A stretch of 5,483 bases of DNA from an uncultured Cetobacterium sp. (GTDB lineage Bacteria > Fusobacteriota > Fusobacteriia > Fusobacteriales > Fusobacteriaceae): positions 1 to 5,483 of the forward strand of contig CAAFWD010000040.1 in assembly GCA_900766645.1 (NCBI GenBank), written 5' to 3'. The notes below the pieces were generated by a model. It was given only the letters and a program-made list of their open reading frames with translations. It was not told where the DNA came from and did not search any database. This document shows positions 5,313-5,483 of this stretch, piece by piece (the first letter of the stretch is position 1; the number at the start of each line of letters is the position of its first letter). Position numbers and translations under genes: made by a program.

Positions 5313-5483
5313 ATGAATTTAGTAGAAGGTTTTATAACGAAGTTTGGTCTGGAAAGAATTTTACCTAAGGATATTAGAGGAAAGCTCATTCTAAAGCACT
5401 ATAACAGGGGGGAATACATTCTAGAATCTCATAAGAGTTCTTCTAATATTTATTTTGTTGTTGATGGAACTGTGGAAGTTTCA
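5313..5483 (+). CDS. Crp/Fnr-family transcriptional regulator, N-terminal part (3' end outside window)
   Basis: Only the first 57 codons are present; the frame is open to the last base. After a short N-terminal lead (1-20) the sequence enters a cyclic-nucleotide-binding-type beta-roll: L-x-L-K-H-Y-N-R-G-E-Y-I (25-36), then S-S-S-N-I-Y-F-V-V-D-G-T-V-E-V (42-56), the characteristic strand pattern of Crp/Fnr effector domains. The C-terminal helix-turn-helix expected of this family lies beyond the window, so a DNA-binding role is inferred. There is no N-terminal cysteine cluster as in oxygen-sensing FNR in the part seen (no Cys in 57 residues). The start is supported by AGGAGA (5301-5306) 6 bases before ATG. 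It is transcribed away from pdp-deoC with a 126-base shared upstream region, and a palindrome covers its likely start site, suggesting autoregulation. A different cyclic-nucleotide-binding-domain protein is possible. Confidence 0.78.
   Translation, partial: MNLVEGFITKFGLERILPKDIRGKLILKHYNRGEYILESHKSSSNIYFVVDGTVEVS

Overview
The window is 5,483 bases of very AT-rich bacterial DNA with dense genes and strongly A/T-biased codons. Low GC, strong AGGAGG-type ribosome sites, a lipoprotein FMN/FAD reductase, a YehS-like DUF1456 protein and a PTS sugar transporter together suggest an anaerobic or fermentative organism. Fusobacteriota (Fusobacterium or Cetobacterium type) is my best guess, with a low-GC Clostridia as the alternative. 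This is inference from style and gene content; no marker gene is present.

Layout. Positions 1-690 (+) hold the 3' part of a NagE-like PTS EIICB sugar permease. It converges on a gene at 730-2409 (-) across a nearly perfect hairpin that should terminate transcription in both directions. The 730-2409 gene encodes a secreted lipoprotein with a covalent-FMN domain and a fumarate-reductase-type FAD domain, but most of the residues that define fumarate reduction are replaced. Position 2554-3042 (-) is a stand-alone DUF1456/YehS-like gene with its own extended -10 promoter and terminator. Positions 3873-5186 and 3188-3853 (-) form a two-gene operon, pdp then deoC, for breakdown of pyrimidine (deoxy)nucleosides, closed by a 12-bp hairpin terminator. 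At 5313 (+) a divergent Crp/Fnr-type regulator begins and runs off the window end.

How the genes work together. Pdp splits uridine, thymidine or deoxyuridine with phosphate into base and (deoxy)ribose-1-phosphate. After isomerisation by a phosphopentomutase not in this window, DeoC cleaves deoxyribose-5-phosphate to glyceraldehyde-3-phosphate and acetaldehyde. The 126-bp divergent region between pdp and the regulator carries a perfect 16-bp palindrome over the regulator's likely transcription start and a separate 9-bp-arm inverted repeat just upstream of the pdp ribosome site. This makes it the most regulation-rich part of the window. The PTS and reductase genes look like independent units.

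I do not see a clear multi-gene novel system, mobile element, CRISPR array, tRNA or rRNA. The best leads are the reductase with the altered active site and the palindrome in the divergent region.
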